From assembly GCA_046727855.1 (NCBI GenBank), contig JBKPDL010000095.1, positions 1 through 24,681 on the forward strand: a stretch of 24,681 bases of DNA, in the 5' to 3' direction. Both the position numbers and the translations under genes were made by a program. The DNA comes from DASPWV01 sp046727855. GTDB lineage: Bacteria > Acidobacteriota > Vicinamibacteria > Vicinamibacterales > UBA2999. The notes under the pieces were generated by a model. The model worked only from the letters and a program-made list of their open reading frames with translations, searched no databases and was not told the DNA's origin. Below are positions 1 through 7,375 of the stretch, piece by piece (positions within the stretch are counted from its first letter, which is position 1; the number at the start of each line of letters is the position of its first letter).

Positions 1-141
1 GCCCTGCCCTTGATATCCGGCTAACTCCGCGGCCCTTGGCTAGTTCTTGTTGTTGGCTTGGCGCGCTCCGCGCGCCGTAGACCGTTATGCGGGTCCACAA
101 CGCGTACAAAATTCACGTCTGTGGCCGCATAACGGTCTAAC
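1..141 (+). repeat. Three-hairpin dispersed repeat, copy A (5' end cut by window edge)
   Basis: Matches 8679-8819 with a single difference (C at 116, T at 8794). It contains the right arm of a 16-bp inverted repeat (31-46; its left arm would lie before the window), a GC hairpin with 7-bp arms (60-66/70-76), and a third inverted repeat with 15-bp arms (78-92/125-139). No open frame fits it. The two copies diverge right after GGTCTAAC, so the right boundary is sharp. Near-identity over noncoding DNA implies recent copying or gene conversion. Its nature (MITE, structured RNA, REP cluster) is unknown. Confidence 0.85.
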
Positions 142-475
142 GGCGTACAGGACGCCCTGACCTCGTCCCCGAAGAACACTTCGATCTGCTAGCGGACGTG
201 CTGGTTCTGAACGAATAGACGGCTCTCGAACCTGTGAGGTGACACGTGCCGAGGCCGCACGTTTCCTGGCGGGGTCGCCAGCAAGGAACGCGGCGAGAAT
301 CGCGCATTCACGCGCCGTGTAGCGCGCTGAAGCGCGGCAGTTGCTGGGAAGATCCCCCGCCCAGCAGATAAGCCGGGGCGATCGTAGCACCGGTTGCCAC
401 CCAGTGGAATCAGCTGCGCTGGACAGCGGGCCGGCGTCTGTTACACTCGATCAAACCCCTTTTTTCAACCCAGGA
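142..475. other. Non-coding stretch upstream of the DUF5715-like gene
   Basis: About 330 bp between repeat copy A and the first convincing start codon. Open frames cross it on both strands, but none has a signal peptide, a recognisable motif or a Shine-Dalgarno, and the plus-strand frame only becomes protein-like after position 476. I see nothing else here except a possible -10 box at 442-447. Confidence 0.5.
442..447 (+). promoter_or_regulatory. Possible -10 box (TACACT) of the DUF5715-like gene
   Basis: The hexamer TACACT sits 28 nt before the GTG start at 476, giving a short leader that contains AGGAG at 472-476. No clear -35 was seen. Assigned by eye only. Confidence 0.3.
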
Positions 476-1456
476 GTGTGTGCCATTCGAGCCCTCAGCC
501 TGATGGTCTTGCTCGTTGTGTCTCCACAGCTTGCCGCCGCCGGCACGGTTGCGGACGGACAGGCGTTCGTCAAAGCGCTGGACAAGATGATGGCCTCGCT
601 CGCGCCCGAAAGCGCTCGCGCCTCGGCGGCGATTACGAAGGTGTACCGCCAGCACCTAGACCTGCTGGTGCTCGACGCGTACTCGTCTCTCGAAGGGGCG
701 CTGGCCACAGGCGGCCTGGTTTCGCTTCCGGCCGATCCAGCGCGTTTCAATCTCAAGCCGCGCGTCGACGGCTCGTCACCAATCGCGGAGAAGGATCTGG
801 GCAACCAGAGCACCTACCTCTCCGCACGTCCGGAAACGATCGGCGCGCTGCTCGACATCGCGTCGCGCGTCACCTCAGGACCTGTCGAAATCACCAGCTT
901 GGTCAGGCACCGCGAGTATCAGGAAACGCTCAAAACCACCAATAGGAACGCCAGGACGTCCGTTCCCACGCACACGATGGGCCTCGCCATCGACATCGCG
1001 CTGCTGAACACACCGCTCAAGACGGTGTACGAGATTCGCGACGTGCTGCGCCGGATGCAGGCCGCCGGCGACCTACTTGTGATTGGCGAGCGCAAGCAGC
1101 TCGTGTTTCACGTCGTACCGCACCCGTCGCGCCTTGGGCACTTCATGGAGGTATACGCGAACGCCCTCGCGGCGAAGACGCCTGGCGCCAACATCATCCC
1201 GGCCACGCCGGTTGCCGACACGCCTACACCGCTGACGCCATCGGTCACCGCCGAGATCATTGCCATTCGCCCGGTCGAGGAGCTGGCCGACGAGTGGTGG
1301 GCTGTGAACGATTCACCAAGCGATCTCACGATCGAGGTTTCTCCCGGTACACTAGCGCCCACACCCCAGCGGCCCTCTTTCGTCGCGCATGTCGCGACCA
1401 AGTGCGTGGAGCTGTTTAGCGGACTGTTTCAAAGGATGCGCGCGATCGTGTCCTGA
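476..1456 (+). CDS. Secreted DUF5715-like protein (LAS/M15 peptidase-type fold)
   Basis: Predicted 326-residue exported protein of unknown substrate. From the chosen GTG start, residues 1-23 form a signal peptide: an early Arg, a leucine/valine core and an AAAG cleavage region. The core region (about residues 140-215) has the signature TSLVR, then a PTHTMGLAIDI segment with His166 and Asp173, and a terminal FHV with His212. This spacing resembles the zinc ligands of M15/LAS D-Ala-D-Ala peptidases (HxxxxxxD...H) and the DUF5715 family, which keeps this pattern. Murein hydrolysis in the periplasm is therefore possible but unproven. The C-terminal 100 residues are Pro/Thr-rich and look like a flexible tail. 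The frame stays open upstream to 341 but that part is not protein-like. The GTG overlaps the AGGAG at 472-476, which is too close for a normal ribosome site, so ATG 503 or a rare ATT at 485 are alternatives. Confidence 0.75.
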   Translation: MCAIRALSLMVLLVVSPQLAAAGTVADGQAFVKALDKMMASLAPESARASAAITKVYRQHLDLLVLDAYSSLEGALATGGLVSLPADPARFNLKPRVDGSSPIAEKDLGNQSTYLSARPETIGALLDIASRVTSGPVEITSLVRHREYQETLKTTNRNARTSVPTHTMGLAIDIALLNTPLKTVYEIRDVLRRMQAAGDLLVIGERKQLVFHVVPHPSRLGHFMEVYANALAAKTPGANIIPATPVADTPTPLTPSVTAEIIAIRPVEELADEWWAVNDSPSDLTIEVSPGTLAPTPQRPSFVAHVATKCVELFSGLFQRMRAIVS

Positions 1457-1473
1457 CGTGGCTGCGGTGGTGC

Positions 1474-1479
1474 TACAGT
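1474..1479 (+). promoter_or_regulatory. -10 box (TACAGT), leaderless arrangement
   Basis: TACAGT ends 6 nt before the ATG at 1486. Transcription starting about 7 nt after a -10 box would begin at the start codon. A CTGACG at 1453-1458 could serve as a -35 with a short (15-bp) spacer. No Shine-Dalgarno lies close to the ATG. Confidence 0.45.
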
Positions 1480-1485
1480 CACCGC

Positions 1486-2058
1486 ATGCCTCTGACAACC
1501 CGCTACCTCCCGGCTTTTCTGTTTGTCCTCTCCGCCAACGGCTTTGCCCAGCAAACGACGCCGCTCACCATCACCTTCGCGGGCAGCGATTACATCCATC
1601 GCTGGTCGAAAGGCGGCCAGCACGAGTTCACGCCCAAGGGTCAGGAGGACCTGACCAAGTGGATCACCATGGTCACCCTCAACGTGTACGAATCGGCGCG
1701 AACCGGCGAGCAGCTGGCGGAAATGGCGAATCAGGTGCTCGGCAACTATCAGCAGACCGGCAAGATCGTTCGAACCGACTCAAAGCCGCGGACTGACAAA
1801 AGCGAGGCCGAGCATCTCGCCGTCGCCGTTCTCGGCACGCCCGAGTTTCTCGAGGCGGTTTTCGCGCGTTTCCTCGTTCACGAGGGCCGTGGGGTGGTTG
1901 TTGTCCACTCGAAACGCGTCTACGGCGCAAAAGCCGGCAACGAGATGAGCGCGTGGTTGGAAAAGAACGGACCTGACACCGAGCGCGCCCTCATGGCATG
2001 GACGGGAATTCCCCGGCTCGCGGCGCTGAGCGCGCTCCCGCAGTCGCCTCAGGAGTGA
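1486..2058 (+). CDS. Small secreted protein of unknown function
   Basis: A 190-residue protein starting with a clear signal peptide (residues 1-21: TTRYLPAFLFVLSANGFAQ, cleavage after the Ala of FAQ). The mature part has no cysteines and no metal-binding motif. It contains TPLTITFAGSDYIHRWSKG near the N-terminus and alternating helical stretches (about 50-90 and 105-130), followed by a short strand-like VVVVHSKRVYG. I do not recognise the family. The ATG is preceded by a -10-like hexamer and no ribosome site. Its 3' end overlaps the convergent metallophosphoesterase gene by 68 bp. Expected location is periplasm or extracellular. Coding reality is supported by the signal peptide and by codon use like that of the neighbours. 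Confidence 0.75.
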   Translation: MPLTTRYLPAFLFVLSANGFAQQTTPLTITFAGSDYIHRWSKGGQHEFTPKGQEDLTKWITMVTLNVYESARTGEQLAEMANQVLGNYQQTGKIVRTDSKPRTDKSEAEHLAVAVLGTPEFLEAVFARFLVHEGRGVVVVHSKRVYGAKAGNEMSAWLEKNGPDTERALMAWTGIPRLAALSALPQSPQE

Positions 2059-3193
2059 GACGGCGGCGCCGAAGCGTCACCACCGTGACCTCGGCAAGCG
2101 CGCCGATGCGCAGCGGCAGTCCCCAGTAGTTCGTCCCGGGACTGATGTACAGCACCGACTGCCTGCGCGTGTGCGTCCCCATCGCGTGCTCCAGAAACAA
2201 CGACGCGAGGCTCCATTGCATGTGCGGAATCGACAACTGCCCGTAATGTGTGTGGCCGCTCAGCGTGAGTCGCACGCCGCGCTCTGCCAGCTGCGGCCAC
2301 AGGGCCGGATTGTGCGCGAGCGCAATCGTGAACGCATCGCCCGGCACACGCGCGAGCGTTTGCGGGATGTTCGGCGCCACCTCCGCCGTCCGGCCGAGCG
2401 GCCCACCGTTGCCGGCCGGATCACCCGTCCCGGCGACCCAGATCGCATCCGACCCGCGCCTTATCGCGATCGCCTCGTTCACGAGCACCGTGACGCCCAT
2501 CGTCTCGAGCCCGCGGCGCACATCGGCCCATCCGGCATAGATATCGTGATTGCCCGCCACGGCAAACACGCCGAGTGGAGCCGATAGTTCGCCAAACGCG
2601 CCGGCAAAATGCGCGACATCGCCGGCGAAGTCGTCCACGTGATCGCCGGTATAGACGATCAGATCGGGCTTGGCCTGCTGCACTGCCCGAACGATACGCG
2701 ACAGAAACTGTCGCGGTGTGTGCGGTCCAACGTGCACGTCCGAGACTTGCACAACGCGGACACCATCGAATGCGTCAGGAAGATCAGGAAAGTCAAGCTC
2801 CAGCCGCTTCACGCGCAGCAATTTCGATCCGATGAATCCCACGAGCGCAGCGCCGACAAAAACTGCCGCCACGCTCGCCACCGCCAAGCGGCCGGTGAAC
2901 AGAGGCGCTCCGAACGGCAGGCCGGCGATGACGCCGGCGAGAGCGCCGAGTGCCATCAACGGCGCCGCGAGTTGCACATACCAGAACGGGCGGAACACGA
3001 ACAACCGAATGAAGGTACCGGGATACGCGCCGCGAAAACGCTGTACGAGCAGCAGGAGCGGAGCAATGGCGAGAACCGCCGCAGCAGCAATCGTCAGCCA
3101 TCCACCCGGAATGACGGGCGCAATCACCGCACCGATGATGAGCCACCACATGCTGCTCCACATCGCGCCGATGGCGACAATCCGCCACATCAT
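1991..3193 (-). CDS. Membrane-anchored calcineurin-like metallophosphoesterase (YaeI-type)
   Basis: A 400-residue protein: about four hydrophobic helices in residues 5-125, then a cytosolic or periplasmic binuclear metallophosphoesterase domain. The five family motifs are all visible: D152-x-H154 in QVSDVHVG, GD at 183-184 in YTGDHVDD, G214-N-H-D217, the His at 294 in ALAHNPA, and G313-H-T-H316. This layout matches the YaeI/YkuE-like subfamily of phosphodiesterases, which carry N-terminal membrane segments. The substrate is unknown; lipid-linked or nucleotide phosphodiesters are plausible. The start may be either of two adjacent ATGs (3193 or 3190). The last ~25 residues (Arg/Ala/Pro-rich) run into the convergent small secreted gene. 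No partner genes share its strand nearby, so it is probably monocistronic. Confidence 0.9.
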   Translation of the reverse strand: MMWRIVAIGAMWSSMWWLIIGAVIAPVIPGGWLTIAAAAVLAIAPLLLLVQRFRGAYPGTFIRLFVFRPFWYVQLAAPLMALGALAGVIAGLPFGAPLFTGRLAVASVAAVFVGAALVGFIGSKLLRVKRLELDFPDLPDAFDGVRVVQVSDVHVGPHTPRQFLSRIVRAVQQAKPDLIVYTGDHVDDFAGDVAHFAGAFGELSAPLGVFAVAGNHDIYAGWADVRRGLETMGVTVLVNEAIAIRRGSDAIWVAGTGDPAGNGGPLGRTAEVAPNIPQTLARVPGDAFTIALAHNPALWPQLAERGVRLTLSGHTHYGQLSIPHMQWSLASLFLEHAMGTHTRRQSVLYISPGTNYWGLPLRIGALAEVTVVTLRRRRLTPEATAGARSAPRAGEFPSMP

Positions 3194-3242
3194 CGAATTA
3201 GGGACGAAATTCGCATCTCGGGCCGCATCACGATCTCAGGAG

Positions 3243-3248
3243 TAGCAT
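3243..3248 (+). promoter_or_regulatory. Possible -10 box (TAGCAT) of the CXXCH protein gene
   Basis: TAGCAT ends 7 nt before ATG 3256, which would place the transcript start at the start codon. AGGAG at 3238-3242 is 13 nt from the ATG, too far to be a good ribosome site. Weak on its own; it fits a pattern seen at other genes here. Confidence 0.35.
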
Positions 3249-3255
3249 AGTAGCG

Positions 3256-4488
3256 ATGCGCGTCACCGGCCTGGCGGCCCTGTTGATGACCCTCGGGATC
3301 TCGCAAGCGTTCGTCGGCGTGCTCGACGAGCATCCGGCCATCCAGTACTCATCGCGGCCGGTCCACGACCGCGTTGCCAAACTGAAGCGCGCGATGTCGG
3401 AAGGCGCCGCGTCGCTGACCTTCGAGGAGAACAGAGGATATCTCCGGTCGCTGCTCGACGCGTTGAACGTTCCGATCGAGTCACAGCTGCTGGTGTTCTC
3501 CAGGACCGGCGTGCAGCGCGCGGCGACAGGCCCGTTGAATCCACGCGCGTTGTTCTTCAACGATTCGGTCGTCGTGGGCTACATCCGCGGCGCGCGATTC
3601 CTCGAGGTTGCGTCACACGATCCGGAACAGGGCATCATCTTCTACACGGTCGATCAGATCCCTTCGCCGAAGCCCGAACTCGCGCGGCGTACGACCTGCC
3701 TCTCGTGTCACGTGTCGTCGAATACTCTCGAAGTGCCCGGCGTCCTCAACCGCAGCATGTTCACCACCGCCGACGGTGAAGTGCTGCCGCAGCTCGGGCG
3801 CTTTGCGGTGAGCCATCGCACGCCGCTGCTCGAACGGTGGGGCGGGATGTACGTGACCGGCACGTACACTGTGACGCCATACACCGGACGGAAAGAGCAC
3901 ATGGGCAATGTCACCGTCATGGATGCGCGAACGCCCGACGCAGCCACGACTTCGAACGAGGGTCTGATTCGCTGGCTCGACAGCTCGCCGTCAACGCGCG
4001 ACTACCCGTCCGGCGACAGCGACATTGCGTCGCTCATGGTGTTCGATCATCAGATGCACGCGATGAACCTGCTCACGAGGATCAATTGGGAAGCGCGTGT
4101 CGACGGATCGTGGCGCGAGCTCGCCAACGAGTTGGCCGACTATCTGCTCTTTGTCGACGAAGTGCCGCCGCCCGCCAAGCTCACGCCGCGGCCTGGATTT
4201 GCCGAGCGATTTCTCGCCGCCGGTCCGGCCGACCGACTGGGACGTTCGCTGCGTGAGTTGGACTTGGACAGACGGCTGCTCAAATACCCGTGCAGCTACA
4301 TGATCTACACCGACGCCTTCGACCATCTCTCCGCGCCAGTGAAGGAGGCGGTGTATCGGCGTATGTGGGCGATTCTCTCCGGGCGCGAGACGTCGAAGCA
4401 GTACGCGCATCTCTCGAGCGCGGATCGCCGCGCAATTATCGAGATCCTGCGCGACACCAAGAAGGATCTGCCGACCGCATTTCAATAG
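3256..4488 (+). CDS. Exported protein with a single c-type heme motif (CXXCH)
   Basis: A 410-residue protein with a short N-terminal hydrophobic stretch (residues 4-20, signal peptide or anchor). C148-L-S-C151-H152 is a canonical heme c attachment site, so a covalently bound heme and periplasmic maturation are expected. The sequence around it (TTCLSCHVSSNT... then a GRFAVSHRTPLLERWGGMYVTG segment) looks like a conserved core, and several later His and Met residues could give the distal ligand. I do not recognise a named enzyme family; related acidobacterial proteins are usually labelled only as cytochrome c-like. The C-terminal half is rich in charged helices (about residues 280-405). It ends 37 bp from the convergent permease gene with a palindrome between them. 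No electron-transfer partner is adjacent. Confidence 0.75.
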   Translation: MRVTGLAALLMTLGISQAFVGVLDEHPAIQYSSRPVHDRVAKLKRAMSEGAASLTFEENRGYLRSLLDALNVPIESQLLVFSRTGVQRAATGPLNPRALFFNDSVVVGYIRGARFLEVASHDPEQGIIFYTVDQIPSPKPELARRTTCLSCHVSSNTLEVPGVLNRSMFTTADGEVLPQLGRFAVSHRTPLLERWGGMYVTGTYTVTPYTGRKEHMGNVTVMDARTPDAATTSNEGLIRWLDSSPSTRDYPSGDSDIASLMVFDHQMHAMNLLTRINWEARVDGSWRELANELADYLLFVDEVPPPAKLTPRPGFAERFLAAGPADRLGRSLRELDLDRRLLKYPCSYMIYTDAFDHLSAPVKEAVYRRMWAILSGRETSKQYAHLSSADRRAIIEILRDTKKDLPTAFQ

Positions 4489-4518
4489 TACGTGGCCGCG
4501 GACCGTTAGGTCCGCCTA
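4489..4518 (+). repeat. Extragenic palindrome GCGGACC-gtta-GGTCCGC between convergent genes
   Basis: A 7-bp perfect stem (4498-4504/4509-4515) with a 4-nt loop fills the 37-bp gap between two convergent stop codons. The wider 30-bp unit starting TACGTGGCCGCGG is repeated in inverted orientation at 11568-11596. The position would suit a bidirectional terminator, but there is no U-tract. Confidence 0.75.
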
Positions 4519-4525
4519 GGCCCGC

Positions 4526-7027
4526 TCATTCGTAGCGCAGCGCCAGAATCGGATCGATCCGGCTGGCGCGGTGCGCCGGAATCATTCCGGCGGCGGCCGA
4601 GACCAACACGAGCAGGATCACCGTCGTGCTCGCGATCCACGGATCGTTCGGCGTGATGCCGTACAACTGCGACGACACGTACCGTCCCAAACCAATCGCC
4701 GCAGGCACACCGACAGCAAGACCGATCATCAGAAGGAGAAGCACTTCCTTCATCACGATCCAGAGAACCGATCGCCGCTCCGCACCAAGCGCGAGCCGCA
4801 GACCGAGCTCCTTTTGCCGGCGCGTCACCACGAACGCCATCACGCCGTAGAGACCGATCGAGGCGAGCACGGTTGCGAGAAAACCGAACGCAGCCGAGAG
4901 CGTCGCGATCAACCGATCGGTGAGCAGCGTCTCGTCGAGCTGCGCCTCCAGCGTTTTCATCTCATACACCGGCATCGACGCGTCGAGCTGCTTCACCTCG
5001 TTGCGAATCATGCTGTACGTGCTCGCCGAGGCGTCTTGCGTACGCACGTAAAACGCGGCGCTGTTGCGGCCCCAGTGCGGCACGAACACCTGACGATGGA
5101 TGCCTTCGCGCGGCCCTTCGTAAAGCGAGTTCGCGACCACGCCAACGATCTCGATATTGAGTTTGCTTTTCGGTCCGCCGCCGGATCCAATCCGCTTGCC
5201 AATGGCGCTTTTGCCGGGGAAGAAATGCTCCGCAAACCGGCGATTCACGATCGCGACGGTCGCCTGCTTCTTCGCGTCGAGGCGGGTGAAATCACGTCCT
5301 TCGAGAAACGGAATCCGCATTGCGCCAAAGTACCCGGGCGAGACGCCGTTCATGAACATCTGCATGTCTTCGCCGTCTTTGGCCTGGTAGCCCTCGACGC
5401 TCATGCTGTTGTCCCATTCGTTGCCTGAGAGAAGCGGAACCATCGCGGTCCCGGCCGACCCCACGCCAGGCACGGCTCGCAAGCGATCCAGCAGCTGCTC
5501 ATAGAAGCCGCCTGCGCGTTCGTCGTCGTAGCCGCTGAGCGCGGGCGACAGTTGAAACGTGACCAGGTTGTCCAGCACCAGTCCGGTGTCGGTCGCCTGA
5601 AGGTTCTGCAGACTGCGCACGAACAGACCGGACCCAAACAGCAGCAGGAAGCTGAGTGCCACCTGGGCGGCGACCAGGCCCTTACGCAGAAACAGCGACC
5701 CGCCCGATCCGGCCAGCGCACCCACCGTGTCTTTGAGCGTCGTCCACGGATCCGGACGGCTCGCGCGCAGCGCCGGCAGCAGCCCAAAAACGATGCCGGT
5801 CGCGAGTGTGAGCACCAGCGTGAACGTGAGGATGCGGAGGTCCGGCGTCGGCTGAATGAGAATCGGCGCACCCTCGGCAGGGACGAACGCGATCAGGCCG
5901 CGCGTCAACGCCACCGAGAGAAAGACACCAAGCACGCCGCCGGCGAGCGACAACACGAGGCTCTCCGTGAGCAGCTGGCGCACGAGCTGACGCCGCGTCG
6001 CGCCGATCGAAAGCCGCACGGCAATTTCGCGCTGGCGCGCAAACGCGCGCGCGATCAGGAGATTGGCGACGTTGGCGCAGGCGATGAGGAGCACAAGGCC
6101 AACCATGCACATCAGGACGAGCAGAGGCGTGGAGAAATCGTTGCGCAGACCTGAGTAGCCAATCGCCGCACTCTCGATCTTGAGCTTGCCCTGCATGAAC
6201 CGCTCACGCGCGAACGGCGACCACTCTTTGGCTCGAGGCAGCGTCATCTCGTAGGCCCGGATCTGCGTGAACAGTCCCTGCAGCGGTGCCTGCGCGGATT
6301 CGATCGTCCACCCCGGTTTGAGCCGCGCAAACACCTGCACCCACCGCGCGCGCTCGTTGTCCATGTGCAGCCAGTCCCACTCGGGCGCTATCACCTGCTT
6401 CATCAGCATCGGCACGCGGATTTGAGGCGCGCGCGACGGATCGAGTCCGGCAAAGCCTTGTGCCGACACGCCGACGATGGTCATCGGGTAGTTGTTGACG
6501 AGAATCTTCCTGCCCACCACAGTGGGATCGCCGTTGAAGCGCCGCATCCAGTAGTCGTAGCCCAGCACCACGACCGGGTGGCCTCGATACACGCGATCGT
6601 CTTCTTCCGAGGTGAAGACGCGTCCGACAGCTGGCTTGACGCCGAGCATGGTGAAGAAGTTGCCGGACACCATTTCAGCGGCAAGCCGCTCCGTTTGGTT
6701 GTCGATAGACACCGAGGTCTCGATCAAGCGCCGGCAGACCACTTCCGACAGCGGCTCCGCACGCGTTTGGTACTCGTGATAAATCGGGTACGAATGCGCG
6801 CGCAGGCCCATGTTGCTGCCGTTGTGCGGGCCTTCCTGATACAGCATCACGAGCTCGTCCGGATTCTTCACCGGGAGCTTGCGCAGCAGGATCTGGTCAA
6901 TCAGCGTGAAGATGGCGGTGTTTGCCCCGATGCCCAGGCCAAGCGAGAGGATGGCGACGATCGCAAAGAGAGGGCTGCGTCGTAAACCGCGCACAGCCAG
7001 ACGGATATCGTGTGTCGGCAACGTCAT
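4526..7027 (-). CDS. ADOP-type permease (MacB/FtsX-like, acidobacterial duplicated orphan permease)
   Basis: An 833-residue inner-membrane protein. It starts with the typical IRLAVRGLRRSPLF lead and a first membrane helix (about residues 20-42, GLGIGANTAIFTLID), then a MacB periplasmic core domain. Four hydrophobic segments follow at about 305-475, then a second periplasmic domain (about 490-700, with an MKTLEAQLDETL stretch) and a C-terminal FtsX block ending RASRIDPILALRYE. The duplicated architecture and length (family members are about 800-900 residues) are those of the ADOP family. No ATP-binding subunit is nearby, which is why these are called orphan permeases; the transported substrate is unknown. 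An upstream small gene on the same strand is only 38 bp away, so they may be co-transcribed. No Shine-Dalgarno is visible before the ATG. Confidence 0.93.
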   Translation of the reverse strand: MTLPTHDIRLAVRGLRRSPLFAIVAILSLGLGIGANTAIFTLIDQILLRKLPVKNPDELVMLYQEGPHNGSNMGLRAHSYPIYHEYQTRAEPLSEVVCRRLIETSVSIDNQTERLAAEMVSGNFFTMLGVKPAVGRVFTSEEDDRVYRGHPVVVLGYDYWMRRFNGDPTVVGRKILVNNYPMTIVGVSAQGFAGLDPSRAPQIRVPMLMKQVIAPEWDWLHMDNERARWVQVFARLKPGWTIESAQAPLQGLFTQIRAYEMTLPRAKEWSPFARERFMQGKLKIESAAIGYSGLRNDFSTPLLVLMCMVGLVLLIACANVANLLIARAFARQREIAVRLSIGATRRQLVRQLLTESLVLSLAGGVLGVFLSVALTRGLIAFVPAEGAPILIQPTPDLRILTFTLVLTLATGIVFGLLPALRASRPDPWTTLKDTVGALAGSGGSLFLRKGLVAAQVALSFLLLFGSGLFVRSLQNLQATDTGLVLDNLVTFQLSPALSGYDDERAGGFYEQLLDRLRAVPGVGSAGTAMVPLLSGNEWDNSMSVEGYQAKDGEDMQMFMNGVSPGYFGAMRIPFLEGRDFTRLDAKKQATVAIVNRRFAEHFFPGKSAIGKRIGSGGGPKSKLNIEIVGVVANSLYEGPREGIHRQVFVPHWGRNSAAFYVRTQDASASTYSMIRNEVKQLDASMPVYEMKTLEAQLDETLLTDRLIATLSAAFGFLATVLASIGLYGVMAFVVTRRQKELGLRLALGAERRSVLWIVMKEVLLLLMIGLAVGVPAAIGLGRYVSSQLYGITPNDPWIASTTVILLVLVSAAAGMIPAHRASRIDPILALRYE

Positions 7028-7065
7028 GTCAGTCGTTAGACGGGACCGGCATTGCGAAGGTTGGG

Positions 7066-7278
7066 TCAGTGGTGGCGCTTCGACTCGAGGTTCATCACCA
7101 CTTCCTGCGGATCCGAGAGCTCGTCCGGGCCGAGCTGGCCATCAACATCTTCCTCGGACACCCGACCGGGCGACGCTTCCATCGGCTCGCCGTTAGGACT
7201 GGTAGTCTGGTTGGCCGGCTCGCGATCGGTGAACCTTTCGTCGTGCTCATCGCGACTGCGTTTGGGATTCATACGCAT
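7066..7278 (-). CDS. Small highly charged protein upstream of the ADOP permease
   Basis: A 70-residue open frame with an excellent ribosome site: AGGAG five nt before the ATG. The product has no hydrophobic segment, no cysteine, and is rich in Glu, Asp, Arg, Asn, Ser and Pro, so it is probably a disordered cytosolic peptide. It begins MRMNPKRSRDEHDERF and contains a DVDGQLGPDELSDPQEVV stretch. I recognise no family. It lies 38 bp before the permease on the same strand and head-to-head with the secreted propeller gene, leaving a 97-bp divergent promoter space. The alternative is a chance frame, but the Shine-Dalgarno and position argue for a real gene. Confidence 0.6.
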   Translation of the reverse strand: MRMNPKRSRDEHDERFTDREPANQTTSPNGEPMEASPGRVSEEDVDGQLGPDELSDPQEVVMNLESKRHH

Positions 7279-7283
7279 TCAAG

Positions 7284-7288
7284 CTCCT
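7284..7288 (-). promoter_or_regulatory. Shine-Dalgarno (AGGAG) of the small charged protein
   Basis: AGGAG on the minus strand with a 5-nt spacer to ATG 7278. It is the main reason to accept that short gene. Confidence 0.65.
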
Positions 7289-7361
7289 GCGCGGCTCCGG
7301 GTCATCGACAGCAAGCGGCATACCGCTGTCGCAAAGCAACATTGGGCGTGCTTTTGGCTCG

Positions 7362-7367
7362 TAGAAT
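7362..7367 (+). promoter_or_regulatory. -10 box (TAGAAT) placed for a leaderless start
   Basis: TAGAAT ends 8 nt before GTG 7376, the codon that opens a signal peptide. No Shine-Dalgarno is present in between. This supports choosing 7376 over the long upstream extension of the frame. Confidence 0.45.
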
Positions 7368-7375
7368 GGACCTCT

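Noticed and set aside
85..390. 101-codon minus-strand frame crossing repeat copy A
   Set aside because: It runs through the noncoding repeat, has no ribosome site or motif, and its corresponding segment at copy B is not an open gene. It could be a fossil but cannot be supported.
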